DNA of 64,000 nt, taken from NCBI RefSeq assembly GCF_023898315.1, contig NC_064619.1, positions 301,296,150 to 301,360,149 of the forward strand, read 5' to 3'. This DNA comes from Schistocerca nitens. Lineage: Eukaryota; Arthropoda; Insecta; Orthoptera; Acrididae. The translations under genes were made by a program, and so were the position numbers. Positions within the stretch are counted from its first letter, which is position 1. Every line of letters starts with the position of its first letter. Positions 1 to 10,727 of the stretch are shown here, one piece after another. The notes under the pieces are model-generated. The model did not search any database. It was not told the DNA's origin and was given only the letters and a program-made list of their open reading frames with translations.

Positions 1-759
1 CACACCCACATTCATTCACTCACGCATGCCAGAGAGTTTTGGGATAGGAGAACAAGGGATAAATATTTTATGGAATCATAGTCGTGAGTTGGGTTGCACA
101 TACAAACATGGAAGACTTATAATGGCTTTACAGGCGCATTTGCAAGTCTGAAAACCAACATAACAGCCATATGATGGTTGAAAATCGTAGAAAGAAATAG
201 ACTACAGCTAGATTCAATCATAGCTCCGTCATCTCTGGTACGAAATTTAGCAACGTAAACACCCGAGTGTTTCTGTAGTAAGCAAAGTGCACTGGAAAGC
301 AAATAAAGTGATAATGAAAGGGGACTATAGGACCCTTTCAAGCTTTAGGGAATGTATATGCCTATTTTTTTCGAAAAGACTTCATTTGAAATATTCATTC
401 AATAGAAATTTATTGTGCATTAGCAGTCAATGAGAAAAATAATTACTGCCTGGCAACAGACTGTTCATTAAGCATAGTACGGACACAGGATAAAATCTTT
501 GATGGTTTTAAAAATAATCACGTAACTGACAATTTGAAAGCCTATCAGTTTGAATCGCATCACATCAAATGCAAGTATATTCAGTTACTGCTGCTAATAC
601 TGCTCGAAGAGCAGCATTTTCAGAAAAGGATTACTTAACCTTGCTGTCCAATAACACAGCACTTTTTAGTTTTCTGATCCGGAATTGTACTTTGACAGGA
701 CATATTTCAGTAAGCATTTTAACTAGAGCGAAATTACAATGAAATCCAGACCATTAGTC
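1..759. other. No recognised feature
   Basis: AT-rich sequence. The only open frame over 60 codons (117-341, minus) has no motif I recognise. I see no repeat family, RNA gene or coding signal here. Confidence 0.5.
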
Positions 760-985
760 GCTTATAGGAGTTGATGAATATCAACGGGGATAGTTGAAAA
801 TGTGTGCACCGACCGGGACACGAACCCGGGATCTCCTTTTTACATGGCAGACGCACTATCTGACTGACCCTTCGAGGTCACAGAGGATAGTGCGACTACA
901 GGGACTTATCTCTGGCACGCTCCCTGTGAGACCCACATTTCCAACTTAACTGTCCACACACTACATTTGTAGTGCCCCTGCCCAC
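760..985 (-). repeat. tRNA-like SINE-type repeat
   Basis: The minus strand carries a clear tRNA T-arm at 813-829, with a five-base stem on each side of a TTCGTGT loop. It is followed by sequence resembling the 3' part of a tRNA-derived SINE and preceded by a D-arm-like stretch near 840-870. The rest of the block, to about 985, resembles dispersed locust repeats I remember, but I cannot fix its limits. It differs from the dominant SINE family in the window. I saw no clear target-site duplication. Confidence 0.5.
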
Positions 986-2004
986 TATACTCATTGATGT
1001 GTCAGCACAGCATGGAATTCAACCTTTTACACAACGACACAGGCTCAGCACAATAGGCTGTGGGGTGGTAGAGCTGCACCAAGTGACACATCAGGCAATC
1101 ACCATCGACAGTTGCACTGAACATTTATTTGGCACATTTAAACAAGACAAATAACAAATAAAACCATCAACACATTTTTAAAATTGCCACACATCCTTAA
1201 ATTTACCATTTAGATGAGAGCAAGTTACTTCAAAATTTAAACATTCATAAACCACGGCACTTATGGCCTATTACACATTTAGTGAAATGAGTTAAAAATT
1301 TTTTACTCAAAACTATGGTCAACCTGAAGAAAATTCACTAAAATTTAAAGAGAAAATGTAGTCTTTCGTTAGTGCAGTGATTGGTATTACCAATGTAATT
1401 CAGAGTACAGGCAACAACAAATCGGATACCATGGCATTCAACGACTGTTACTTAAATGGCAGGCACCCTACAGTGTAGGATATAAAACATAAAATTTCAT
1501 GTGACCAAGCACCCTCGTGGGATTCAACAAACTACGCCCGCTCACTCAGCTGTTTCCAATACACGCTGGGCATTGACCCCACAACGGGAGCAGGAACGGT
1601 CACGAATAGGCACGAAAAATCCCAGAAGTAGTTGGTGCCTACAACAGACTGACATCTCCCTTAAGTAACTAGAAACAATAATTCATTGCAGCACATCGTC
1701 TGTAGAATTAATCAACCTATTAATGAACATCAGCTAAGCAGTACAAATCTATCTTATGCGCGTAAGGCCAACTATAGATGAAGCCGCCGGCGAACTAGAT
1801 ACACGCCCAGGCGGCACGCGCGGACAAAGGGGGCGGAAAATACACAACAGCACAAGAAGGACACAACCCAGGACCCCGCACCCGCTACCAAGACAAACAG
1901 CAGAAGATAAGACGAAATCAAAATGCAAGTAACTAGCGTGCAGGCTAACGGTATATCGGTTGCCCCCCTCCCCGACGCAAAACACAAAGCGACTTACAGC
2001 AAAT
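986..2004. other. No recognised feature
   Basis: No open frame with recognisable motifs. The 1749-2012 minus-strand frames are low-complexity Cys/Leu/Val-rich translations without a family signature. I see nothing supportable here. Confidence 0.45.
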
Positions 2005-2014
2005 AGCCACACTT

Positions 2015-2207
2015 CAAATGGCTCTAAGCACTATGGCACTTAACATCTGAGGTCATCAGTCCCCCAGACGTAGAACTACTTAAACCTAACCAACCCAAGG
2101 ACATCACACACATCCATGCCCGAAGCAGGATTCGAACCTGCGACCGCAGCAGCAACGCGGTTCCCGACTGAAGCGCCTAGAACCGCTCTGTCACAGCGGC
2201 CGGCTAC
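2015..2207 (-). repeat. Main-family tRNA-derived SINE
   Basis: On the minus strand the element starts with the tRNA-like head (box A near 2175-2195, box B GGTTCGAATCC complementary to about 2128-2138) and ends with the family tail AGAGCCATTTGAA. It is bounded by a 10-bp target-site duplication, AGCCACACTT, at 2005-2014 and 2208-2217, typical of LINE-mobilised insertion. Substitutions scattered through head and tail suggest an older copy. Confidence 0.9.
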
Positions 2208-2217
2208 AGCCACACTT

Positions 2218-2810
2218 AAATTTGTGATTAAATCAGAATTAAGGCGGCACTTAGACAAGGACCAGCCACTCTGTTTTCAATGACGGTTAAATACTGACAG
2301 TAGCAAACTACAAACAGAATGTATCAGCACTCCAGGCCCTCGTAAATGTTAATCATCATATCACATACAGCTCTCACTATAACATTGCGTACTAAGCAAG
2401 TTGAAATTAACTCATTCGAGGACAGACTCAGTAGGAGTAGCAACGGCCGGTCAAGAAAATGAAGTCAACAGCACTGCACCCAGTAGTCGATTCCAACCAC
2501 AAATTAGAGCACAGGCAAGGCCCTTACCCTCTTGCTTGTTCGACGAAGCCAGATCCCGATGCCAGGAGATATATAGCAAGCGAAATACACGAACGGCTTC
2601 CCAGTAACGTGACTGCTTAGACGCCGGCGATATTTGCCACGGCGCCGTCACCCGGGAAACAGCCCCTTTTAGATGTGCGCTTCCTGCTGCCTCGCTCCGC
2701 ACCTGTACTGTCTGCCAGACTTGGCAAACGACGTTACTGCTAGGTGTCCCAAAGCAAAATTTTCCCTGCTTCCTAGAGCTTACCCTTCGCTCCCCGATCG
2801 GCCCGGTAGG
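2218..2810. other. No recognised feature, partly GC-rich
   Basis: The interval 2620-2810 is noticeably GC-richer than its surroundings and contains short open frames on both strands, but none has a motif I recognise. The GC-rich part joins directly to the Penelope-like fragment to its right, so it may be foreign sequence joined at a breakpoint. Confidence 0.35.
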
Positions 2811-3040
2811 TACGATCTGATCAGTATATGTTTCTTTACGAAAAATATTGAATGAGATATTATTATCTTCTAATGTATGCGTCAAGTCAAGAAAGTTTAA
2901 TTGGCGGGCCTCGTTTTCAAGTACGATGGTGAAAGATATTTTCTCATGAAGATCAAACTGTAATTCTAAACTCTGATGGAGACAAAATGTTACTTTATTT
3001 GACGCTGTTAAGCAAAATATTGCTTTTGACATTATGCACT
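2811..3040 (-). pseudogene. Penelope-like element reverse transcriptase fragment
   Basis: The minus-strand translation contains LHEKISFT, QLNFLDLT and FRKETYTDQI. These match the order IxFTxExE...NFLDLTI...YRKPTxTD of the C-terminal part of Penelope-like element (PLE) reverse transcriptases. Only about 60-75 codons are present. The open frame continues to 2451, but similarity stops at about 2811, where GC-rich unrelated sequence begins, so the 200-codon ORF is a chance extension. It is a short dead relic. PLE sequence also occurs at 11655-12452 and 34239-34470, but this piece covers a different part of the element. Confidence 0.65.
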
Positions 3041-3117
3041 GAACAATATTCATTATAATTTTCGTCTGTGTACACTTGAATGTTAAGTAGCAAAGTTCAA
3101 CTTGGGACTACTAGATG

Positions 3118-3289
3118 TTTCAAAATGGTTCAAATGGCTCTGAGCACTATGGGACTTAACATCTGAGGTCATCAGTCCCCTAGAACTTAGAACTACTTAA
3201 ACCTAACTAACCTAAGGACATCACACACCGTAGCGGTCGCGCGGTTCCAGACTGAAGCGCCTAGAACCGCACGGCCACAACGGCCGGTT
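3118..3289 (-). repeat. Main-family SINE lacking box B
   Basis: Family tail and box-A head are present in minus orientation between copies of the 10-bp duplication CTACTAGATG (3108-3117 and 3290-3299). About 34 bp that normally hold box B are missing between CACACA and CCGTAGCGG near 3227, so the copy lacks an intact internal polymerase III promoter. Confidence 0.9.
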
Positions 3290-3559
3290 CTACTAGATGG
3301 CACTCTCGATGCAATGTCATGTTCACCTGCCCGCGCTCGGTAACGCGGGCGCCTCTGTCCGTTGCAACCTGTGGATGTGCAGGTGCGAGCATTCCATAGC
3401 GGCTCTCCTTCACGCATTCCTTTTTATATATTTCGTGACTAAAGCCCTTCTGGCCTGTTAATTATTTTATATGTGACATGTAAGTACTGCCTCTGTCTTT
3501 TATTGTTAGTCAATAATTACACTTTTTTATAAAACTGTCTTTTCCTATAAATTTGTAAC
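3290..3559. other. No recognised feature
   Basis: Unique-looking AT-rich sequence after the SINE and up to the Tc1-like element. The 74-codon minus ORF ending at 3193 is mostly SINE sequence and is not a gene. Confidence 0.4.
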
Positions 3560-3561
3560 TA

Positions 3562-4990
3562 CACTCCTGGAAATTGAAATAAGAACACCGTGAATTCATT
3601 GTCCCAGGAAGGGGAAACTTTATTGACACATTCCTGGGGTCAGATACATCACATGATCACACTGTCAGAACCACAGGCACATAGACACAGGCAACAGAGC
3701 ATGCACAATGTCGGCACTAGTACAGTGTATATCCACCTTTCGCAGCAATGCAGGCTGCTATTCTCCCATGGAGACGATCGTAGAGATGCTGGATGTAGTC
3801 CTGTGGAACGGCTTGCCATGCCTTTTCCACCTGGCGCCTCGGTTGGACCAGCGTTCGTGCTGGATGCTGGACGTGCAGACCGCGTGAGACGACGCTTCAT
3901 CCAGTCCCAAACATGCTCAATGGGGGACAGATCCGGAGATCGTGCTGGCCAGGGTAGTTGACTTACACCTTCTAGAGCACGTTGGGTGGCACGGGATACA
4001 TGCGGACGTGCATTGTCCTGTTGGAACAGCAAGTTCCCTTGCCGGTCTAGGAATGGTAGAACGATGGGTTCGATGACGGTTTGGATGTACCGTGCACTAT
4101 TCAGTGTCCCCTCGACGATCACCAGTGGTGTACGGCCAGCGTAGGAGATCGCTCCCCACACCATGATGCCGGTTGTTGGCCCTGTGTGCCTCGGTCGTAT
4201 GCAGTCCTGATTGTGGCGCTCACCTGCACGGCGCCAAACACGCATACGACCATCATTGGCACCAAGGCAGAAGCGACTCTCATCGCTGAAGACGACACGT
4301 CTCCATTCGTCCCTCCATTCACGCCTGTCGCGACACCACTGGAGGCGGGCTGCACGATGTTGGGGCGTGAGCGGAAGACGGCCTAACGGTGTGCGGGACC
4401 GTAGCCCAGCTTCATGGAGACGGTTGCGAATGGTCCTCGCCGATACCCCAGGAGCAACAGTGTCCCTAATTTGCTGGGAAGTGGCGGTGCGGTCCCCTAC
4501 GGCACTGCGTAGGATCCTACGGTCTTGGCGTGCATCCGTGCGTCGCTGCGGTCCGGTCCCAGGTCGACGGGCACGTGCACCTTCCGCCGACCACTGGCGA
4601 CAACATCGATGTACTGTGGAGACCTCACGCCCCACGTGTTGAGCAATTCGGCGGTACGTCCACTCGGCCTCCCGCATGCCCACTATACGCCCTCGCTCAA
4701 AGTCCGTCAACTGCACATACGGTTCACGTCCACGCTGTCGCGGCATGCTACCAGTGTTAAAGACTGCGATGGAGCTCCGTATGCCACGGCAAACTGGCTG
4801 ACACTGACGGCGGCGGTGCACAAATGCTGCGCAGCTAGCGCCATTCGACGGCCAACACCGCGGTTCCTGGTGTGTCCGCTGTGCCGTGCGTGTGATCATT
4901 GCTTGTACAGCCCTCTCGCAGTGTCCGGAGCAAGTATGGTGGGTCTGACACACCGGTGTCAATGTGTTCTTTTTTCCATTTCCAGGAGTG
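3562..4990 (-). mobile_element. Tc1-like DNA transposon, near full length
   Basis: The element is bounded by TA on both sides (3560-3561 and 4991-4992). It has terminal inverted repeats starting CACTCCTGGAAATTGAAA on the left and CACTCCTGGAAATGGAAA as the complement of the right end. The total length is 1,429 bp. The interior is taken up by a transposase gene on the minus strand. Length, TA target and terminal repeats fit the Tc1/mariner superfamily. It is one of the best-preserved DNA transposons in the window, so probably fairly young. Confidence 0.92.
3717..4746 (-). pseudogene. Tc1-like transposase, single frameshift
   Basis: This is a DDE transposase that would bind the terminal repeats and cut and paste the element into TA sites. 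The start chosen is MPRQRG at 4746. Upstream codons of the open frame lie in the terminal region. The order is an N-terminal helix-turn-helix (FERGRIVGMREAEWTYRRIA), a second DNA-binding helix set, then the catalytic core: Asp in VVFSDESRF, Asp in LFQQDNARPH and Glu in SPDLSPIEHVW. The last two are separated by 32 residues by my count, where classic Tc1 has 34. Near 3850-3870 the frame shifts by one base, and the expected C-terminus ending KGGYTVY continues in the neighbouring frame to a stop at 3717-3719. The total of about 343 codons matches the family. Apart from that indel the gene looks intact, so the copy is probably inactive but young. Confidence 0.9.
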
Positions 4991-5189
4991 TATGTTATAG
5001 GCCACTTACATTGTTTTAATTCTGATGAAGGCACACTTAGAAGTGTTGAAACCTGGCCAATAAGACTAAAAATAATAGTGACCGAGGGCTCATTTCTTTC
5101 CATTTTAAATAATTTACATAATTTATAAATGTCATGAACTGCCCTGTAGCACTTCAGTTTGATTTCACTAGACTAATTCCCGTCAAGTA

Positions 5190-5880
5190 CTACAACTGTG
5201 ACCTTTATGACAGCAAATCACGAATCTAGTCGCACAACTGAGAGTTCGTAAGCACACAATCTGAGTAGGAGCCACGGTGTCAAGATCCGGATGGAATCTA
5301 GGCATATGGAATCAACACGAGCTCTCCTGCTGCTAGCACTCATTACTTCGTGTGAATAAATAGCCAGCTGTATTTCACAAGAAGGATATTTTCTGAATCC
5401 GTGCTGGTTATGTGGCAATAAATCGTTTTCTCCTCGCTATTCCACAATTTTGGAATAGAGCACATGTTCCAAAGTCCTACTATAAATCGATGTCAGTGGT
5501 ATGGGTCCCCAATTCAGTGAGTTACTTCTACTACCTTTTTTATGTACTGATGTGATCTGTGCAGCTTCCGGCTCTTTACGTACAGGTCTTTTGTCGAGCG
5601 AGCGGTTGCATGTAGTTGCTGAGTACCGAGCTATTGTATCGGCGTACTCTGAAAGGGACCTTATTGGTATACAATCTGGACTGACAGACATGCCTTCTTA
5701 GGCTTCTTCGCAATTCAAGGAGCATCTAGATGTGGGCAAAAAAAAGTGACCTGGAAATATTTCACGCACCTTCAGGTAGCCAACCCAACTGACATCATCT
5801 TTAACCAGTACTGGTGATGTAAGCCGAGTTGCCTACCTTTACATTCATGAAACATTTTGCAGGTCAGTTTTCTTTTGCCC
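5190..5880 (-). pseudogene. CR1-like LINE reverse transcriptase fragment
   Basis: Minus-strand frames contain the HKKGSRS...PIPLTSIYSRTLEH motif and then NQHGFRKYPSCEIQL. These correspond to the early reverse transcriptase motifs (PxxKKGxxxxxxNYRPISLTSxxxKxLE, QHGFRxxRSCxxQL) of CR1/Jockey-group non-LTR retrotransposons. Frames are broken at about 5430. Sequence from 5700 to 5880 resembles the linker upstream of the reverse transcriptase. The fragment is 5' and 3' truncated and lies head to head with the next LINE fragment. Both cover the same part of the protein, so they are separate insertions rather than one inverted copy. Confidence 0.7.
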
Positions 5881-5929
5881 ATCCGCCACTTCCAAATAAC
5901 TTGAGAATGCAGGTGTTCTTAATTCAGAA

Positions 5930-7885
5930 TCTGCAATGTTAACTGCATCTTCTTTGGTGAGGGAGCTCGGACACAATAACTATCACTGTCACACCTTAGC
6001 AAAAGATCTGGCAGAGAACCCGAGAAAATTATGGTTGTATGTAAAATCGTTTAGCGGGTCTAAGGCTTCCATTCAGTCCTTTGTTGGTCCCAGTCTGATA
6101 TATCGGTTGAAAACAGCAAAACGAAAGCTGAAGTATTAAATTTCACATTCAAGAAATCGTTCACACACGAGAACCATACAAACATACCGTCATTTGACCA
6201 TCGGGCAGAGTCCCGTATGGACGATATAGAAATAAGAATACCTGGCGCAGAGAAACGACTGAAAGATTTGAAAACAAATAAATCACCAGGTCCGGATGGA
6301 ATTCCAATTCGGATTTACAAAGGATGCTTTACGGTATTGACCACTTACCCAACTTGAATTTATTGTGAATCTCTAGCCCAGCACATAGTCCCAAACCACT
6401 GGAAAAAAAAAAAAACGCAGATGACTCCAGTATATAAGAAGGGTAAAAGAACAGACGAGCAAAATTACAGATCAATATCCCTAACTCCTGTTGGCTGCAG
6501 AATCTTTGAACATATTCACAGTTCGAACATAATAGATTTTCTTGATGCTAAGAAGCTTATGACCATGAAAGCATCGCTCATGCGAAACTCGGCTTGCCCT
6601 ATTCTCATATGATATACTGAGAACCATGGATGAAGGGCAACAGACAGATTCCATATTTCTAAATTTCCGGAAAGCATTTAACGTGGTGCCCCACTGCAGT
6701 ATATTAACGAAGGTACGAGTACAAGGAATAAGTTCACAGATATGATAGTGGCTCGAAGACTTCTTAAATAATACAACCCAGCATGTTGTCGTCGACGGTG
6801 AGTGTTCATCAGAGACGAGGATATCATGAGGAGTGCCCCAGGTAAGTGTGGTAGGACCGCTGTTGTTCTCTATATCCATAAATGATTTGGCTGACAGGAA
6901 GGCCAGCAATCTGCGGTTGTCTGCTGATGATGCCGTGGTGTTCGGTGAGGTGTCGAAGTTGAGTGACTGTAGGAAGATACAAGACGACTCAGACAAAATT
7001 TCAAGTTGGTGCGATGAATGGCACCTAGCTCTAGATGTGGAAAAACGTAAGTTAATGCGGATGAGAAGGAAGAACAAACCTATAATGTTCGGATACATAT
7101 CACTTGTGTCCTGCTTGACAGAAAATGGTTCAAATGTCTTTGAGCACTATGGGACTTAACTTCTGAGGTCATCAGTCCCCTAGAACTTAGAACTACTTAA
7201 ACCTAACTAACCTAAGGACATCACTCACATCCATGCCCGAGGCAGGATTCGAACCTGCAACCGTCGTTCCGGACTGAAGCGCCTAGAACCGCTCGGCCAC
7301 CGCAGCCGGCTGCTTGACACAGTCAAGTCGTTTAAATATCTGGGCGGAACGCTGCAACGAGATAAGATTCAGAACAAGGATGTGAGAAGTGTGGTACGGA
7401 AGGCGAATGTTCGACTCAGGTTTATTGAGAGAATTTTAGGAAAGAGTGGTTCAATGTAAAGGAGACCGCATACAGGACGCTGGTGCGACCTATTCTTGAG
7501 CACTACTCGAGTGTTTGGGATCCGTACCAGGTCGGACGAAGCAATCCAGAGGTGGGCTGCTAGCTTTGTTACTGGTAGATTCAAACAACATGGAGGTTTT
7601 ACGGAGATGGTTCGGGAACTCAAACGGGAATCCCTGGAAGGAGAAACACTATTGAGAAAATTTAGAGAACCGGCATTTGAAGCTGACTGCCGAAAGATTC
7701 TACTGCCACCAACATACAACGTGCGTAGGGACCACGAAGACGAGAAATTAGGGTTTAAACGGAGGCGTAAAGGCAGTGGTTTTTCCCTCCTCTATTTCTG
7801 TCTGGAACAGGAGGAGAAATGACAAGCAGTGGGTACCCTCCGTCACGCACCGTACGGTGGTTTGCGGAGTATCTGTGTAGATGAA
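5930..7885 (+). mobile_element. CR1-like LINE fragment, SINE-interrupted
   Basis: Frames in order give the pre-RT linker (AKDLAENPRKLW near 5995), a KSPGPDGIPIRIY motif near 6280, VYKKGKRTDEQNYRSISLTP (6430-6490), the GVPQGSVxGPLLF block near 6830-6870, and the catalytic block at 6915-6945. The catalytic block reads SADDAVV instead of the usual FADDAVV. The C-terminal region (VWDPYQV, FRRxxEP and the INxLPPTYN-like end) runs to about 7760. The 3' end near 7850-7880 reads TTTGCGGAGTAT...GTAGATGAAG, resembling the GTAGATG-type end of other copies here. Several stops and frameshifts are present, and a SINE splits it at 7121-7310. It is dead. Confidence 0.75.
7121..7310 (-). repeat. Main-family SINE inside the LINE
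   Basis: It is flanked by the duplication CTGCTTGACA (7111-7120 and, overlapping the head by one base, 7310-7319). Removing it restores the LINE sequence. The head region near 7255-7275 is shortened relative to other copies. The tail matches the family. Confidence 0.9.
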
Positions 7886-8010
7886 GATCAGTTGTAGTGC
7901 CGCTTATGGAAGTCGTTAGATCCACAGGGTTTTCACATTATCGTCAGTGAGTATAGCATTGCGTTGTGTTTGCATGCACCTGTGCCTGCCTTTCCCACGG
8001 CCACCAGCAG

Positions 8011-8229
8011 TCGGTGGACTTGGGAGAAACGTACGACGCCCGCATGCGGCCAGGTGCGTCGCCGCAGGTGCTGGCGCGGTCGCTGCCAAGAACAACTCCT
8101 GTGCACGTCCCGTACTTCCTCGGCGACGTGACCGAGTTCCGTATTACGCCGTGGGAACCGAAAGACACGCGTCGAGTTGTAGAAGCAATTTATGGCTGGT
8201 TGTTCCTTATTACGGTTCACTTTCTTTAA
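8011..8229 (+). CDS. Candidate host-gene exon, function unknown
   Basis: The frame open from 7966 has strongly non-random codon use from about 8011: third positions are mostly G or C in an otherwise AT-rich neighbourhood. The peptide is well mixed in composition, with segments such as VDLGETYDARMRPG, VHVPYFLGDVTEFRITPWEP and KDTRRVVEA. A pyrimidine-containing stretch ending CACCAGCAG just upstream (to 8010) could be a splice acceptor, which is why I place the start at 8011. I see no convincing donor. The open frame stops at 8227-8229. I do not recognise the family and found no transposon motif in it. Alternatives are a fragment of an unrecognised mobile element or a processed pseudogene. Confidence 0.3.
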   Translation, partial: SVDLGETYDARMRPGASPQVLARSLPRTTPVHVPYFLGDVTEFRITPWEPKDTRRVVEAIYGWLFLITVHFL

Positions 8230-8513
8230 AAAGTTCAACACCCGTGACAGCTACCTCTCAAGAAAAGTGTGATGGACGCCTGAGGGACGCGTGTGCAGCA
8301 AACAGTTTTAGGACTTTCTAAGTAAGGTCCTATGTTTCGTACGGTCATTCAGCTCAGAACTTTTATTCTATTTTTCCCCAAAGTAGTGCTTTTCCTTTAC
8401 TTAATCTTTTATTTAACTGTCTTGATTGCAAAGTTTTTTGAACAGAATTACCGGTTTAGGCTACGCGATAGCCATCAACAGAATCTCATTGTTCTACACT
8501 GCAACGAGTCACA

Positions 8514-8596
8514 GGCCGGCCGTTGTGGCCGAGTGGTTCTAGGCACTTCAGTCCGGAACCATACTGCTGCTATGGTCGCAGGTTCGAATCCTGCCG
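8514..8596 (+). repeat. SINE tRNA head without its usual tail
   Basis: This stretch matches the 5' head of the main SINE family in plus orientation, with box A in TGGCCGAGTGGTTCTAGG and box B in GGTTCGAATCC at 8581-8591. The normal GGGCATGGATGTGTG... tail is absent. A long hairpin begins immediately at about 8597. Confidence 0.85.
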
Positions 8597-8960
8597 CGCC
8601 AGTGACTGTTAAACGTTTTATATCCACTATTGCATTTTCGGCCTGAGTCCATTATCAAGTGCAGATGTTTTGCCTTTAAGCCATGTCAACGTTATACACG
8701 CTGACACATTTATATGTCGTTGTCATTTGCTGTTGTATACATTCGTAACGCTGCTAAGTGGTGCGAGCACACTTGTCCATATATCGTAAAACAGCACAGT
8801 AACTTAGCAGCGTTACGAAAGTATATAACAGCAAATGACAACGACATATAAATATGTCAACGTGTATAAAGTTGAGAAGGCTTAAAGGCAAAACATCTGC
8901 ACTTGATAATGGCCTAAGGCCGAAATTTAGTGGAAATAAAAACTTTAACAGTCACTGGCG
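8597..8960. repeat. ~360-bp palindromic (foldback) element
   Basis: The left arm starts CGCCAGTGACTGTTAAA and the right arm ends TTTAACAGTCACTGGCG (8944-8960). The arms stay complementary for roughly 165 bp with a few mismatches: TCAAGTGCAGATGTTTTGCC near 8656 pairs with GGCAAAACATCTGCACTTGA near 8888. The loop lies at about 8760-8800. There is no coding capacity. It is either a foldback or MITE-type element, or the body of a composite SINE-like unit with the head directly to its left. Confidence 0.85.
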
Positions 8961-9129
8961 TAAACACGATGTCTTTCAAAATGTTACGTGACTGTGAATC
9001 CCAGGTATGAAAAGTTAAATAATATCGTTTGATTTTAATGTCAGTGATTCATAAGTAGAATAAATGAAATCATACATATGCCTGACTGTAAGAATTCGTG
9101 AGTATATTAAAAGGGAACTATCGCAAGGT

Positions 9130-9412
9130 CAGTCGTAGGTAAGGCAGGTGGCAGACTTCGGATCATTAGTAGCATTCTGGGAAAATGCTGTCAAGCTACA
9201 AAGGAGACGACTTACAAACTACTTATGTGCCCCATGTTATAATATTGGTCAAGTGTGTGAGATATTTACCAGGTAGCACTGACAGGGGATATTGAACGTA
9301 CATATAGAAGGGCAGCACGAATGGTCGTAGGTTTGACCCACGGGATAGTGGCGTGGGAATGCTCAAAAACCTGAATTGGTAGACTCTATAAGACAGACTC
9401 AAGTTACCCCGC
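9130..9412 (+). pseudogene. CR1-like LINE C-terminal fragment
   Basis: The plus-strand translation near 9150-9310 resembles the region after the reverse transcriptase of CR1-like elements (RLRxIxxILGKxx...VRPxLEYxxxVW). It is heavily degraded, with several stops, and runs into a second LINE fragment to its right that repeats part of the same region. Confidence 0.5.
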
Positions 9413-9429
9413 GAATGTTAGTACACTTG

Positions 9430-9885
9430 ACCGTCATCTGCTGGAATATTGCTGCGCGGTGTGGGATCTTTACTATGTAGGATTGACGGAGGACATCGAG
9501 AAAGTGCAAAGAAGGGCAGCTCGTTTCGTGTTACCGCGCAGTAAGGGTGAAAGTGTGAATGATATGATACGCGAGTTGGGGTGGCAGTCACTAAAACAAA
9601 AGCGGTTTTCTTTGCGGCGAAATCTATTTACGAAATTTCAGTCACCATCTTTCTCTTCCGAATGCGAAAATATTTTGTTGACACCCACCTACGTAGGGAG
9701 AAATGATCATCATAATAAAATAAGAGAAATCAGTGCTCGAACGGAAAGATTTAGGTGTTTCCTTTTTCCCACGCGCCATTCGAGAGTGTAATGGTAGAGA
9801 AGTAGTGTAAAAATGGTTCTATGAACCCTCTGCCAGGCAATTAAGTGTGAATTGCAGAGTAACCATGTAGATGTAGATGTAGAAT
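9430..9885 (+). mobile_element. CR1-like LINE 3' end
   Basis: An open frame at 9459-9791 gives the C-terminal LINE sequence, including IEKVQRRAARFVLP, the GESVNDMIRELGW block and ENILLTPTYVGRNDH. It is followed by a short 3' untranslated region and a terminal ATGTAGATGTAGATGTAG microsatellite at 9866-9884. The same 3' end occurs in minus orientation at 41768 and 17078, so these belong to one subfamily. The copy is 5'-truncated. Confidence 0.8.
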
Positions 9886-10225
9886 GTCTACTTGGAAAAC
9901 TTCGAGAACCAATATCAAGTGAAAATCTACAGGTATCCTCCATACCTCTACTTAACGCTCTCTTAGATACCGTCAAGGCAAAATTATACTACACTGGTGT
10001 GCAATACATAAGGACGAAAGTACGTTGCACATGATGTGTGACTGCCAAGTAACGCAGCTCGATGAAATTCAGGCCGTACTACAGCGATATAGCACAGAAG
10101 GAAGCTGAAATACATACTCAATGAGACGAACAGATATGACACTTTTATTCAAAGATAATAATTACACTGAAGTCATCGCGATTTTTGATGGGCCAGTGGA
10201 CATTACAAAAGGCGAGACATGTTTC

Positions 10226-10440
10226 TTAATAAAATGTGTGATCACCAAGGACGGCAGCGCATGCTCTGCAAAGAGCTGCCACGCTGGCCACAATGTTGGT
10301 ACGGAGTTTTTGCGATAGGGCGTTCCGTTCCTCCACCACCGTGGTTGACAATTGCAAGATGGTCGCTGGTGCATGTTCACGCCCTGCAATGCGTCTCCCC
10401 AACGCATCCCACAAGTGCTCTACGGGATTTCACGTATAAC
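10226..10440 (-). pseudogene. Tc1-like transposase C-terminal remnant
   Basis: Read on the minus strand from about 10430, the sequence gives a degraded P-V-E-H motif followed by LWDALGRRIAGR, QLSTTVVEERNAL and a terminal GDHTFY. This is the classic PxEHLWDALGRR...QLxxALxxEWxxIPQ...GGHTPY ending of many Tc1-like transposases. Only the last ~65 residues survive, including the catalytic Glu codon region. The upstream parts and terminal repeats were not found. Confidence 0.7.
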
Positions 10441-10727
10441 CAATCCTAGAGTGTAGAGACGGTGTTTGTGACGAGAAGAACCAAGACAACCTTGGACTAC
10501 TGGAGAAATATTAGACCTCATACAACAAGGAAATCAGTATAAGAAGGTAAATACAGAGGAAAGCCAAAACAATACAGAATAAAAGAGAACGTCATTGTGA
10601 AAAATGTACAGATCCCAAAGAAGAAAGGATGAAGGAAGTTACGGGAAGTACAGAGAATGATATAGTACGAGAAAGCACAGATAAATCATATAGAACGATG
10701 ACATTACTATAATACAAACCTAAAACA

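Noticed and set aside
2451..3053. A 200-codon minus-strand ORF as one gene
   Set aside because: Only the first ~80 codons match a Penelope reverse transcriptase. The rest reads through an unrelated GC-rich block.
4211..5019. Long plus-strand ORFs opposite the Tc1 transposase
   Set aside because: They are antisense shadows of the GC-rich transposase gene and show no motif.
5190..7885. Head-to-head LINE pieces as one 5'-inverted (twin-primed) insertion
   Set aside because: Both pieces cover the same early reverse transcriptase motifs, so they must be two separate copies.
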